This document shows, in pieces, positions 23,501 through 34,476 of a stretch of DNA of 52,665 bases. The stretch is from Gnomoniopsis sp. IMI 355080 (taxonomy: Eukaryota > Ascomycota > Sordariomycetes > Diaporthales > Gnomoniaceae): contig JAPEVC010000240.1 in the NCBI GenBank assembly GCA_027946555.1, positions 1 through 52,665 of the forward strand, given 5' to 3'. Every line of letters begins with the position of its first letter. Position 1 is the stretch's first letter. The position numbers and the translations under genes are program-made. The notes under the pieces are model-generated. The model was not told the DNA's origin. It did not search any database and saw nothing but the letters and a program-made list of their open reading frames with translations.

Positions 23501-24108
23501 TCGGCGCCATTCTCTATAAGGAGTCGGACAGTCTCCCTGGTGCCCGCGAACCAAGTGGATGCACTCGATTTGTCTGCTGCCAAAGCAAGTAATGGGGTAC
23601 GGCCATCTTTATCCCGCGCATCAACAGCAGCGCCTCTGGCCAGAAGCATTTCGACGATATCCCGATGCCCCTTGACACATGCTGCGAGCAGAGCAGTCTG
23701 TTCACCGCGGTCGCGCGCTTCCAAATCCGGGCTTTGGGCTAACAGTTCCTGCAGGACGGCCGTCTGGCCGCTCTGCGCAGCACGGAACAGAGCCGGGAAT
23801 TCATCATCGGTCTGGGCGTCGATTTGGGCACCATTCCTAAGCAGTAGACTGATGACTTCGAGGTTGTCGCGAGCCGAAGCTTTCTGTAACGCTTTGCGTA
23901 ATGTCGCTCGGTCTTTCGATGAGCTCCATGGCGATCCTTCTTTCAGCAGCGATCGTACTCTTTCTTCGTTGCCTCTCGCAGAGGCTGCGAGTAGATCCCG
24001 GTGGAGCTGATTAGTCTGGGTACTGACGGTGCTGGCATTGCTGGCCTGGATCGATTTGCTGGCCATCGAGTCTTGGCTGGAAGTGAATCCCGTGAAGGGG
24101 ATAACCAT
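20538..24108 (-). CDS. ankyrin repeat - CorA-like Mg2+ transporter fusion protein
   Basis: Six exons (24108-22768, 22713-22411, 22353-22101, 21984-21928, 21880-21722, 21628-20538) join in frame to 1067 aa. Residues about 35-390 hold roughly ten ankyrin repeats, for example GRTSLLWAATNGHLDMVEML and GWTPLHNAAQKGLTPVVELL. Next comes a linker with IVLFMPYLHYET and the CorA-like cytoplasmic region. The short 57-bp exon 4 supplies FMVDQLWLFILGK. A long coiled region leads to two C-terminal membrane helices, the first ending MSFIAAYFGIN. Classical CorA has a GMN selectivity motif; here it reads GIN, as in many fungal CorA-like proteins. The ankyrin-CorA architecture is known in moulds but its function is not; cation transport or a signalling role at a membrane is inferred. 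It ends in a basic, Ser/Thr-rich cytosolic tail. Confidence 0.9.
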
Positions 24109-24682
24109 GGACGAACGTAAACTTTCCGAATTTCATGGTTCGTGCCAACATTGGCGTAAAAACAGGACATCGTCGCATAAATTCGCAACTTCAGGCCGCT
24201 CCACTATCAGAGCTTTTTCAGGAGTCATGGTGGATATCTTAAGCCAGGGTCATGGCAATGCCAGATATGCCAACTGAATCTCGTCAAAAGGGTCTCCACA
24301 CCGTCACAGGAGCTCGCATGTTGCTTGAGATGGTAGGCCTACAGCTTCTCAACTGCGACCAAACCTTGCTGATATTAGGATGAATATGATGGAGCGATGA
24401 AGCGGAAATATGGTTCAAGCATGACAATGCAGGAAAATTTGCTCCGACGTTGTATTCGCGGGCCGCCCCCTATTAATCCCTGACCTTGCTGGTATTTGAA
24501 ATTTAATTGCGATATGCTAGTACGCACAAACCAAGAAGGACTCGATTCATTAGAAGGGTCTTCTCGGAATCACCAAACAAGCCACCGGCAGAGTACATAG
24601 TATACAACAAAATCAGCTCGAAACGATATTGAACAACAGCCTCTGAGCATTGGCAATGTTGACGCAACGCCATTCGTTCCTC
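24109..24682. other. intergenic: ankyrin-CorA promoter and O-methyltransferase 3' flank
   Basis: 574 bp between two minus-strand genes. No additional gene, clear TATA box or repeat was seen. Confidence 0.5.
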
Positions 24683-26572
24683 CTAGCCGGTCCATTCTGC
24701 TTCCAGAATCCAGTGGGTTGATGCCTCTGGTTGGGATGCTCCTTTAAAGCTGAACCTTTTGTCCGCCTGCTGGAAAATACTTTTCCATTCCTCTAGCTCT
24801 CGCTCGCCTAGATCATGTGATCAGAAAGTTGACCAGGAGGTTGACAAGCAGTATCGGAGACGAAGCAATTGTTCGGGTCGAACAATCCAAATATGTACTT
24901 ACATGCATTTTGTATTGATAGCATTGTCAAATCACTTCCTCTCAGTGCCGCCTCGCGATCCCACGGCAGTGTACCTGGTTTAGGTATGACCGCATCATTA
25001 ATGATGATCTTGGAACCCCGTGTCAAGACGGGGATCAGTTGGCGTAGAATTTTGATGCAGTACTTGTCTGGCCAGTCATGAAAAATCATACGAAAGTAAT
25101 ATACAGCCGCTTGAATGGGCTGCGGGGTCAGAAAGTCGTGTACCATGAAGCGTACACGGTCAGCCACGTCGGCGGGCTTTTTGGTATCTGCATCTTTTAT
25201 GATTGCTTCGTCAAGATCTTGTACAACAAGCTGTAAAGTAGGGTATGCTCGAGCCAGTTCGATCGCAATAACTCCATGAGAACCACCTAGATCGACCACT
25301 ATGGTGTTCGAAATTGTAAGCCGGCAGGTAATCTAAGGGCTGGGGAAAAGAAAAGAATTGAAAAGAAAAGGGTCCCCAGAATCTCACCTATTGCCTCGCC
25401 AGGAAGAGAATCCCAGGGATATCCTTCGACGATGTACTTTGGTTCAAGACCGGGTCGTTTGGCAAAGGCCCGCATTGCGTTATAGAAGTACTTTGCCCTT
25501 TCTGGGTGATCAGAGAGATAGTCAAACATAGATTTATCCGTGTCATGAGCAATGGCGAAACCCTGAGGGAAGGAGATCAGACTCAAACATGTAGCAATAG
25601 GATAGAATACGGGGTGCCTTTACCGTTTGATTTGGTTCTTCCGATCCTGGCCACTTCTCCACAGCATCACAGAGATGAAATGCTGCATGCCACATGTCGT
25701 CGGACTTGAATCTCAGAACTAGTTCAATGCATGTTAGCAACCAGTAAGGCAGGATGAGGTGTGTCTTTTCCAAGACCAGATTTCATCCACATATCCCGCC
25801 AGACTTGATGTCTTCGGGGGGGGGGGGGAACAGGAAACGGTGTGTTGCTTACAGCTGTAGAAGATATCATCCTCAGCAATCAAACGGGAGCAAGCAGAAT
25901 GTGCAATGACTCCTGGCGTCGGCTCTTGGAAGACCTTCAGCGTTATAGCATGTCGGACGATCTTTCTGATATGTGTCTCGCCCAATCCCACTTTATTGGC
26001 AAGTTCCGCGTATGTTATTTCGCTACCCACAGGAAAAGCTTGGGCTAGTCGAAAACGCGTCACAGCTTGTTGACTTGCGAGGTCATTTGCCTGAATTCAT
26101 TAACACGTCAGTATTTCCCGACATCGAAAGTTGGCGCTTCGAATCTCTTTTTGGGTGGCAAGACCCTTTGCCGAACTTCAACATCACCGAATACGATTGG
26201 TTTCATCCGTTGCTATGGACTTCCATTACACGCTCTGTCTACCACACTGTGGGTACTAGATTCAATTTGAGGGATTGGAGAGGATTCTTTCCCCTTGAAT
26301 TGGGCACTCACACTGAAGCTCGATAGATGCTCCCTTGGGCCTTGGATGAGTCGGCGGAGTTCCAGACTATCGTTTAGCACTTCCTGACGGGCCTTTGCTA
26401 ATTCGCTCTCAGTCTCTGGGATGACGGATTCAATTGTCGCGTCAATTGCGAAGGATGGCTGCGGCAAGTCATGCGAGATCAGGTAATCATCGATTTTGGC
26501 CGTGTTAGTGGCAATGCGTTGTGATAGTTCTCTGATGCGAGATGTAGACATATTCATGGCCGACAACGACAA
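24683..26572 (-). CDS. O-methyltransferase, plant-caffeate/fungal type (Methyltransf_2)
   Basis: Transfers methyl from SAM to a hydroxyl of an aromatic or polyketide substrate. Six exons (26572-26312, 26090-25853, 25718-25624, 25562-25388, 25298-24903, 24807-24683) close in frame to 429 aa. The N-terminal part is a dimerisation and winged-helix region (ITYAELANKVGLGETHIRKI, VIAHSACSRLIAED). It is followed by WPGSEEPNQTGFAIAH, the SAM motif VVDLGGSHG (257-265) and the catalytic-type His330 in FRMIFHDWPDKY. The last exon encodes ERELEEWKSIFQQADKRF up to the stop. The acceptor of intron 4 (ACCATAG) was picked because only it keeps frame and the SAM motif. Intron 2 contains a run of 13 G. An in-frame ATG 21 bp downstream (26551) is an alternative start. 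Enzymes of this family often sit in metabolite clusters, but none is evident here. Confidence 0.9.
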
Positions 26573-28079
26573 ATAGATTCGCCAAGGCTATGCGTGAGCA
26601 GGTAGTGTCGTATAGAGGAAGCAAAAGGTGCTGTTGTTGTTTTTCGTGGACAGCTCAGCCGAACCTAATGGGGTTGGAGGCAAGATATACATACCTAGGT
26701 CCCTACGTCTTCGCACGTGTTAACGAGATGACCAGAGACGGTGCTAATGCGGACGAGCTAAACTGCCGTACCACACTTCGTGTCGTGCCGCAGGACCCTC
26801 AGTGCAACCAACGACCCACCTTAGGTAGGTAGCTAAGCACATTGAACATGGATCCGAGGCTGATGCCCTTCAAATACATAGTATATCAAGACAATACAGT
26901 TTACACAGTGTGTACGTAGTATCAAACCGATTATGGGAATCTGTTCCCGGGTTCCTGATGTCCCTCGTCATACGACTATGCCGGGCACGCCGTAGCATTT
27001 GATTGCTGCGCCGCGCCTAGCTCCATGTAATGTGCTGTATCTAATTACTATACCACCTTCCGCGATAGATTGATAACCGAGTATTCTTCCTCTTGATGGG
27101 CGATACATATCCGTACATCCGACAATACTGCCCGCATGTGTGCCTGTTCCAGTTCTAGTTCAACCAAACTTCTGTCTGTGTGCCACAAATCCCAAGGCGC
27201 TTATTGGGGGTGGGGGCAAAAGAGCCAAGATAAGGCTGAAGTACAAGAGGAGAGGCTTGACTGAGACCTATTTGCATGTGAAATTACAGACTTGGTATGC
27301 TGAAGCTTGCCTATCTTTCCGTACTAAGTTTGAACTATAGCGAGATGAGAACCTACCTACCAAGATACTTAGTTCCACTACTCTGTTCTGGCTTCCGACC
27401 ACACAGTCAATCCGATAATCACTGATTTCTAACCAAAATATCACTGCATGATTGGACAACGCTCCAGAGGAATCTGTCTCCCTCCATGTTTCGCTCCCCA
27501 TTTCTATTATGGGTGCCTGCATAGGTACGGAGTCTGGATAAGTAAACATTTGAATGCATCTCCAGAATCTAGCTGTGATGAGCTCCCCCAAGCCTTCTCA
27601 TAATACCCAGACAATTTCCTACTTCCTTCCATGTTTTTCACTGCCCTCCGTTGCTGACAACTTCCTTGAGCAAAATAACCATATAATGAAGCCGTCTTCC
27701 AGATGTTCTTCCTCCCGATTTCAATTTATTAGGCCAAGGTCATGCATGATATATCTGGGGTGATGGCCCTGATGAAGTGCCGTCTTTGGGCTGTCCTGTC
27801 AACCCTTGATATACTGGATGCAATCTGCATTCACACGCTACCCACCATGGCCTGCGAAAGCAGCAAGGGCCATAGCCTAGTGAATGTAATAATTTTGACC
27901 AGAGTTCTCTTTCATCGTTAGAGTTTCTCGGAAATTTCTTGCCATCGCTGTACGGATGCTGTGGAACTGGGCTGCACTTGAACTTGGGGGAACAGGAAGA
28001 CGAGGGATACAACGAGGTAATTGAGCCATTCCCAAGCAGGATTGGAATTGTGTAGTAAATTGTTTTCGTCTACTAGTAC
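26573..28079. other. intergenic, no gene recognised
   Basis: 1.5 kb between O-methyltransferase start and protease stop, both minus strand. It contains TACCTAGGTC (26692-26701), about 120 bp before the methyltransferase ATG, and CCTTAGGTAGGTAG at 26819-26832. A minus frame of 107 codons at 27268-27591 shows no family features. Confidence 0.5.
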
Positions 28080-29306
28080 CTACAAAGTTGCTTTGTACTG
28101 GTCCTTCAACGTCCCAAAACCAATCTGTGCCTTATACTCGGCAGGTGTAAAGCCTCCGAAATCGAAAACTGTGTAGAACAGCTCCAAGAAGTTCCCACCG
28201 AACAGAAATAAGCCACTCGAGCCGCTGGGGTCAAAAGGGGGCCAGCAGTACTTGTCCTCGCCCGTCGCAAAGCCAGGGTTCTTCAACATCTCGCCGGTCA
28301 GTGTGATTGTGGTGGGCGAATATCCGTCGCCAAAGTTCAGCTCGACGGACCACGCATCAGTAAAGTCTTCGCAGAGCGGGATGACCTCATGGGCTAGAAT
28401 CGCGGTATAATTCATCCCAATCGACTCGTAGATGCTCTCAATCAGCGGGTCAGGTACCGAGATTCTCCCCGCGCCAGTGTCGAAAACGCCCCAGGATCCT
28501 GACAGGGGCAGCGTGGTTTTAGTGCTGCCACTGGTAGTGTTATCTGGCTTGGTACCAACCAGATACTGCATATTGACTCGCCAGAGTTGGGCATCCTCGT
28601 TTGGGGAGGACAGTGGCGACCAGTTCATATCGCCGTCGACGTACACATCCTCGTGAGAGCCGCCCAAGGTCAACGTGCCATTTCCGGGACCATTAGTATC
28701 GTCCACTTCGGTGCCGTAGTACAGCCCGAAGCGAGGTTGGTCAAGCAGCCCATCTTGCATAAGCGTCTCAACCATTGTAGTGGTGTTGGCATCTGCGATG
28801 GTGCTAAAGGCGAGACCGAGGAAGCCATCGGAGGGGATGTTGGACCACGAACTCTGGTTGGAAGCGAGGAATGATTGAGTCCAGGTTGTGTTTGGGGCCG
28901 AGGGCAATGAGAAGGTGTCTTCGATCCCATCACCACTTACGCCACCCCCGAGATAAGTGATCGTAGTCGATGTGCCCATCTCCTCGGCTGTTGATGAGGA
29001 CGCCGCATCGTAGCCTGTGCGATTATAGCCGCTATAGTTCTGGCAAAGTGTCGTGTTCAGACATTCCGCGGTGAACATCCAAGTCGTTGAGCTACCAGTG
29101 TCGAAGAGCAAGGAGTGAGAGACAGCTGGCGTGCCTACTTCTACCTCCACCATAGGCTGCAAATCAAAATCAGTCGGCTATTCGTCGCATGCAGGCACTC
29201 TCAGGGTAGCTGTACTCACGTAACCAGATTGTATGCGGACGGGCAGCTCCAGTACCGCAGCTAGTGCGCCTGGTAGGCAGGCGATTGTCAAAAAAGTGAG
29301 TGACAT
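28080..29306 (-). CDS. secreted pepsin-like aspartic protease without evident propeptide
   Basis: Exons 29306-29220 and 29156-28080, with a 63-bp intron (GTGAGT donor, TTTGCAG acceptor), give 387 aa. Exon 1 encodes little more than a signal peptide (MSLTFLTIACLPGALA). The N-terminal strand typical of mature A1 peptidases (PMVEVEVGTPAVSHSLLFDTG) begins within about 15 residues of the predicted cleavage site. Both catalytic aspartates are present: Asp48 in FDTGSSTTW and Asp255 in FDTGAGR. The flap region and the late FLFGGNFLELFYTVFDF block are family-like. Numerous N-glycosylation sequons occur. There is no GPI-type C-terminus. The usual zymogen prosegment of 40-70 residues is missing. A TATA box lies at 29391-29396. 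Role: extracellular proteolysis, substrate unknown. Confidence 0.9.
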
Positions 29307-30339
29307 TGCGATATCTTGGCAAACGAGTGACAGGTGCGGGCGAGTAATGAACAGGCATTTTGAAGATTTGTCCAGTGCCAGAACCTTAACTTTATATTGA
29401 GCGCTTCATACTCGTACCCGCCGACTTGCCAAGCCAAGGAAATTATCTAGGCCAAGGGAAGCTGAGTATGGCAGGTGAAATACCCAAGAATGGTTCTAAT
29501 TTGTGGCTTAGAGGGGGTCCACTTCGTTGCTGTTCCCGTCTCATGCAAACGCGAGCTCCACCTCTAACATTCCGCCCTAACAGCATCCAGTGTAGCTATG
29601 CAATAAAATAGTTAGTGCGGACAAGGCTCTACCCTTGCCTAACAAAGGGGTTCATTTAAGCTTATAACTTTCTGTCAACTGCTGTTCATCTCGTATTTTC
29701 ACGGTCCATAACTTTCACCGCGCTTCCTTGAACTACGGCTCAACCGGAGACTGGTGCTCGGCCGGAAAGCCGGGATCGTACCCAACCATCTAAAAATAAT
29801 CTTCGCATGTCATGAATTTGAACTTCCGAGAGACCAGAACTCACTCTATCACAACGGCAGCACTTCGGGACTTACGGACACGGCCAAATGTCGATCGCCA
29901 ACCGTTGAACTTAGCACCGCTCAAGAGAGTCATACCCGGGACTCGGAAAGACTGAGTGTGATACGAAGAGACACGTCACATATCTGGTGCAGGTGACTGG
30001 CGGAAAAATTCACGATGAAGAAGTGCGCCTTTTGCCTTGGAGTGTTTTCACGAGTCATCAAGTTGTGAAGTAGCTGGCACACATGTATGCGCGGCAGCTG
30101 TCCTGGCGGTGACTCGGCGGCTGTGGCCACACCTGGAACGTTGGCATCTATCGTGGCCATGTGACATTCTGCTGGACACATCTGCACCAGAGCAAACAGT
30201 CGAAAGGGAAGATCTCACATATTGTCTCTATTTTGGAGACTGATACAATACCTGATATGTCTCGGGAGATATGTTATGCTATCAATTTTGTCTTTGGACC
30301 AATTCCGGTCAATCACAGAGGCGAAGAAATCAATTCCGT
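29307..30339. other. intergenic: protease promoter and MDR gene 3' flank
   Basis: 1.03 kb with no gene recognised. The first 100 bp hold the protease TATA box. The remainder shows only short shadow frames. Confidence 0.5.
29391..29396 (-). promoter_or_regulatory. TATA box of aspartic protease gene
   Basis: TATAAA on the minus strand, 85-90 bp upstream of the ATG at 29306. This is a normal fungal spacing and it supports the exon 1 start. Confidence 0.6.
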
Positions 30340-31448
30340 CTATAGAGACGCGACCAGCTTGGTACCACTCACGCCCCCGCGCAGCTTCTCAATACCCTTC
30401 CCAATCGCATCGAAACCTTGTCCGACAACTTCAATCTTGACTGGGAGCTGAAGCTTCCCCTCATCGAATAGCGCCGCCAGGTACGCCATGGACTTCTCAC
30501 CTCCATCCGCGTCGAAGATGTTGACTGAGTAGACGCTTTGATGATTAACACCGCCAGGGACCTTGATCTGCGCACCCGTGTATATCTCAGCAAACATCCT
30601 CCTCCCACCCTCCTTCAGTGCCTCAAAGATCTGCGGCTGCCCCTCCACTGCCCCAACGCAGTCGATCAAAGCGTCGTAACCCGCACCATCGGGGCTGGCA
30701 GCTTTCAAAACCTTGACGTCACCCTGGCGAGCGCGAGGAACGCAGCCGGACGCACCGATGGCCTGAAGAGATGTGTGATGCTGGGGCGAGGTCGTGGCTA
30801 CAATCGTGGCTGACTTGCCCAGGGCAAAACGAAGCAGTTGCACAGCGTGCGCCCCGCAACCTGAGCTGCCTCCTATAACCAAGATGGATTTTGGGAAATC
30901 ATTGCCGTATAGCTCACTGTTCCCAAGGCCAGGGAGAGGGATTCCGAGACCTTTAACGATAGCCGCAGCAGCGGCAGTCCAGGTAACACTAATCCTAGTC
31001 AGTATTCTGGATCTTCTGCCTGCGGATCACGAGAAGAAATGAAAAAGTGTTTAGCTAGCTAAGGAACGACTTACGGCAGAGCAGCTGCCTCCTCCATGGT
31101 CAGACGAGCGGGTTTTCTCCCAAACATATTCTGCGGCGCAACCACAAATTCCTGAGCTGCGGCGCTCTCTACGCGCCCCATCACCCACGTCGTAAAGCCA
31201 AATACCTCGTCCCCAGCCTGAAACTCTGTGACGGCTTCGCCGACGGATTCGACAATGCCCGCCGATTCGCAACCCAGGACGACCGGCCAGGAAGTGATCA
31301 TGGCACCGTCGTAAAGCATTTTGACGTCCGCGGGATTGATGCCAACGGCTTTGGTCCGGACGACAAGATCTCCTGGACCAGGAATTGGCTTGGGGACTGT
31401 GGCCAGGGTGAAAGGGCCGCCGAGGGCAGTGGCTTGGTATTGATGCAT
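30340..31448 (-). CDS. MDR-superfamily oxidoreductase (quinone oxidoreductase / enoyl-reductase type)
   Basis: NADPH-dependent reductase of the medium-chain dehydrogenase superfamily, zinc-independent branch. Exons 31448-31075 and 30994-30340, with an 80-bp intron (GTAAGT donor, CTGACTAG branch and acceptor), give 342 aa. The N-terminal GroES-like domain contains GDLVVRTKAVGINPADVKM and the block PVVLGCESAGIVESVG, where zinc alcohol dehydrogenases have GHE. Structural zinc cysteines are not apparent. The Rossmann segment is SILVIGGSSGCGAHAVQLLR, followed by IGASGCVPR and GYDALIDCVGAVEGQPQIFEA. This pattern matches fungal toxD-like and trans-enoyl reductase relatives. No polyketide synthase is present, so a generic quinone or enone reductase is the safer name. 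Confidence 0.9.
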
Positions 31449-32182
31449 GGTGATAATGTTGATATGGTCGCTTTTTGTTTAAACCGAGTGAACAAGGAGA
31501 ATCTAGCGGCGGCGATGGAGCCACTTGCTTTTGGTGTGGCCATAGGAAAGGGGAGCGGCATCCTCTTAAGTATTGGTCGCTCGCTTCGCTTTCAGTATTA
31601 TGTCGATTATGTTCGCTCACTCCGGACTGAAGACCTCCGCATCAACACACCCGGTGGATTTTTGAGTTCAGTTGCTTATAAACACTGCGGGCTGTTAAAC
31701 ACTGTGTGCTGGGAGCCATACAACATCCGGCGTGCGTCGTTCGGAGTGGGAGCCTTTGTCATCAAGGGTTTTGCGGAGACGCTGGGCGGATAAATTTCCT
31801 AAAAGGGACGAGGTCGAGCTTTGCGGGCTGATATCAATTCTGGTGGGTATATCCCCAAGTCTACCACAGGGCGTGTGGATTTGCAATCACCGCTCACTAT
31901 CTCGATGTGTCGGGCCAATATCTCAGTAGTGCTAGGCGCGGTCATGAGGTACGCTTAGATGTCCTGTCGGTTGAACTTTTGTCAGATTGAATATCTCATC
32001 TCAAGAACCGACCGCGCGGATTATCCGTGGATACATTTTGGTGTTCGCGGTTGAGTCAACCTAGCCCCCTCACGCGCTCTGTCGATAATTCCTTCAACTA
32101 TGCGATCGCTGATGACTGCCATCAGAGTGAGGAATGGGATAAATCCTCATATGGTCTCTTCGCGACCTTGACATCTCCAACT
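31449..32182. other. intergenic: MDR gene promoter and DUF6594 gene 3' flank
   Basis: 734 bp between two minus-strand genes. Only short frames without features; no clear regulatory motif was recognised. Confidence 0.5.
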
Positions 32183-34476
32183 TCACGCCATTACCCCCGC
32201 CACAATCGCCATGAGACCTACGTACACAGCACCACTGTACATGAAATCGCCCTTCGACTCAGCTACCTGTTTCACATCGACCGCCTGCAGCACTGAGCCC
32301 CCAACAGACAGCCCTACTAACAACACCACCGTCATCCGCGCCAAAAACCCCGCTACTATGGAAAACGCGAGCACTGGCACCGCGAACGCCAACCCCAGCG
32401 CCAACGCCAAGTGCACCATTATATGAGCCCGAGGCAGAGGCAAGCTCTGCTCTACAAAATCGTTCTTGCCCTCGGCGACAGCCGACACCGCCGGGCGATG
32501 TTGCTGCCGCAGCGGCGAAGGCGGCAGTCGAGGCGAGGCAAGCGGCTCGAGGGACCCGGGAAAGGGCCGTGCAAAGCGCGGACTCGACGATGTGGCGCTG
32601 GAGCCGCGGCTGCCTGGCAGACGGTTATGGCGGACGAGCCACGAGTTTCCGTGCATTGTGCCAGGGATGGGCGTAACGATGGGCTGTTCGTCGTCGTTGT
32701 TGGCCGGTGGTAAGTGTAGGGATTGCAGGTAGTCGCCGGCGGGAGCCCTCCGGGTGTCGGAATCATCGGGGCGTGTGGACATGGACGAGGACGGCGCGCT
32801 TGCGGCTGGGGCTTCAAGGGTGACGAGATCGTCGGTCGAGTCCAGAAATCGAGTCTCAATGTCCGAGATGGGCCGATAGGTAGCAAGATAGTCGCGGTAC
32901 TCGGTCACGGCGGAGAGCGCGGGGGCAGGGAGGTCACGCGTGGACGTAAAAGAGGAGAGTGCGTGGTCTGGGGTGAGAATGTCAGTGCTGCTCTGATGCG
33001 TGAGGAATAATCGAGTGCGGCCAACTCACTATATTGCCCGAGCTTGAAAGCAATCTTGCTCAAGATCTCGGTTTTGTGAGACTGCAACTCTCCGCCCACG
33101 AGGAACTCCGCCCGCCTGCTAGCCGGAAGAATGCTGCTCTGCAATCGACGTGTCTGCGTGTCTGTTGTATCGAGCCTGTGCAGCTGCTCCTCAAGCTCAC
33201 TCAACTCGTCCTGTAGATGTAGCAATAGCCGGTGGTTCAGGGCCTCAAACCGCCGGTATATCGGCTTGATGGTTAGCTCCTCTTCGGCAGGTGGTGCCGC
33301 TGCGCTCGCATGGTGGTGGTGGAAGAAGCTTGCGCTCGCGCTGCTATGCCGCCGCTTGGAGACGGTGCTATTCCGCGTTGGCGGTGCCGTTTCCAGAAAC
33401 GTGCTTACGCGGTTGCGTGAGCCCGAGGGCATCGCCGACGACGAGATGCTCGAAGCGAGGAGCTCATAGCCCGACTTAGGCAGCTTTTCGGCCCGCGGAA
33501 GGTGTTTGGGGTGATTTTGGCTCGGTATCCGTGGCGTAAGGTCGTTGTTCGGGATGTGTGGGAGTTTTGCGGATCCGCGAGGCATCTCCGGCGTGCCATA
33601 ACGGTCAGGGTCGGCATTTCGTCGGCCGTTGGGTACTGTGTGCGCAATTCCCGGCGCGTGGCCGATTGGTGTCTCCTGTCCATCGACGTCTTGGTTCTCG
33701 GTATTGATCTCGGTGTCCACCGTAGTGTGGGACGATGCGACGCTGGGTGGTGTGCTGGTCCGGGACGAGGGGGACGACGCGCTGGAGTTCGTCGGCGACC
33801 GCAACGAGCTGACGTGTCCGGACCACGATGACCTCCGTTCGCCACCGGTTACGCTCAGATAATCCGAGCCTCTCGTTCGTGGGCGTCCTTCTAAGTATTC
33901 GAGGGCATCTGCTGGAGTGTCTACAGACATCACATGCTCGTTCACACCACCTTGCGCCGTTTCATCTTCTTGTTCATACCATGCATCGCCATTCTCCAGA
34001 AGACTGCTTTCGCTTGATTTCTCCGGTTGGACGGCCGCCCCGTGATCAGACAAAGACCGAAGCGGCGTGGGACGTTGAGGCGACAGTGAGAGCCGAGCCC
34101 TTTTTGGCTCATGGATCCGTTTCTCACTTTCGACAGCGCTACCGCGTCCATACCACCCGGTGCTCAAGTCGTTGAATATGGAAAAGTCAACGGAAGCATT
34201 TCGACGAAGACCAGGCCTGGAGTGAGAGATACTACTGGCTCTCCGAGTGTCTTCTGTGGGCACTGGGCTGGCCTTGAGAGATGGATGGACCTGTGGTGAA
34301 CCCGAGCGGTGTTTCTTGCCGTAAGTGTGACTGCGTGAAGAGGAAGGGCGGGCGCGCTCACGCGGGCCGTCGTTGCCAAGGCCGGAGATCATCTCGCGGT
34401 GGTGGCTGTCCGTTGTGAAGAGCTTCTCACCCTGGTGAATGGTCTCGATGGCTGGAGCGGTATATGTGGGCGACAT
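32183..34476 (-). CDS. DUF6594-type membrane protein with long disordered N-terminus
   Basis: Exons 34476-33030 and 32967-32183 (62-bp intron, GTGAGT/CCCCAG) give 743 aa. The first 370 residues are low-complexity, rich in Ser, Pro, Arg and charged residues, and probably disordered. The conserved part starts with GYELLASSIS and PIYRRFEALNHRLLLHLQDE, a YRRFE...LLHLQ.EL..LE pattern typical of the fungal DUF6594 family. Then come the splice-spanning FKLGQYNHALSSF and the TEYRDYLATYRPISDIETRF segment. The C-terminus has three hydrophobic helices (MVHLALALGLAFAVPVLAFS, LARMTVVLLVGLSVGG, YSGAVYVGLMAIVAGVM). Family function is unknown. Unusual here are the long N-terminal extension and a second low-complexity insert between the domain and the membrane helices. 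The family name is from memory of the pattern, not a search. Confidence 0.75.

Noticed and set aside
26213..26572. Standalone 119-aa coiled-coil protein
   Set aside because: This is exon 1 of the O-methyltransferase. The GTGAGT donor at 26311 and the acceptor before 26090 continue it into the winged-helix domain in frame.
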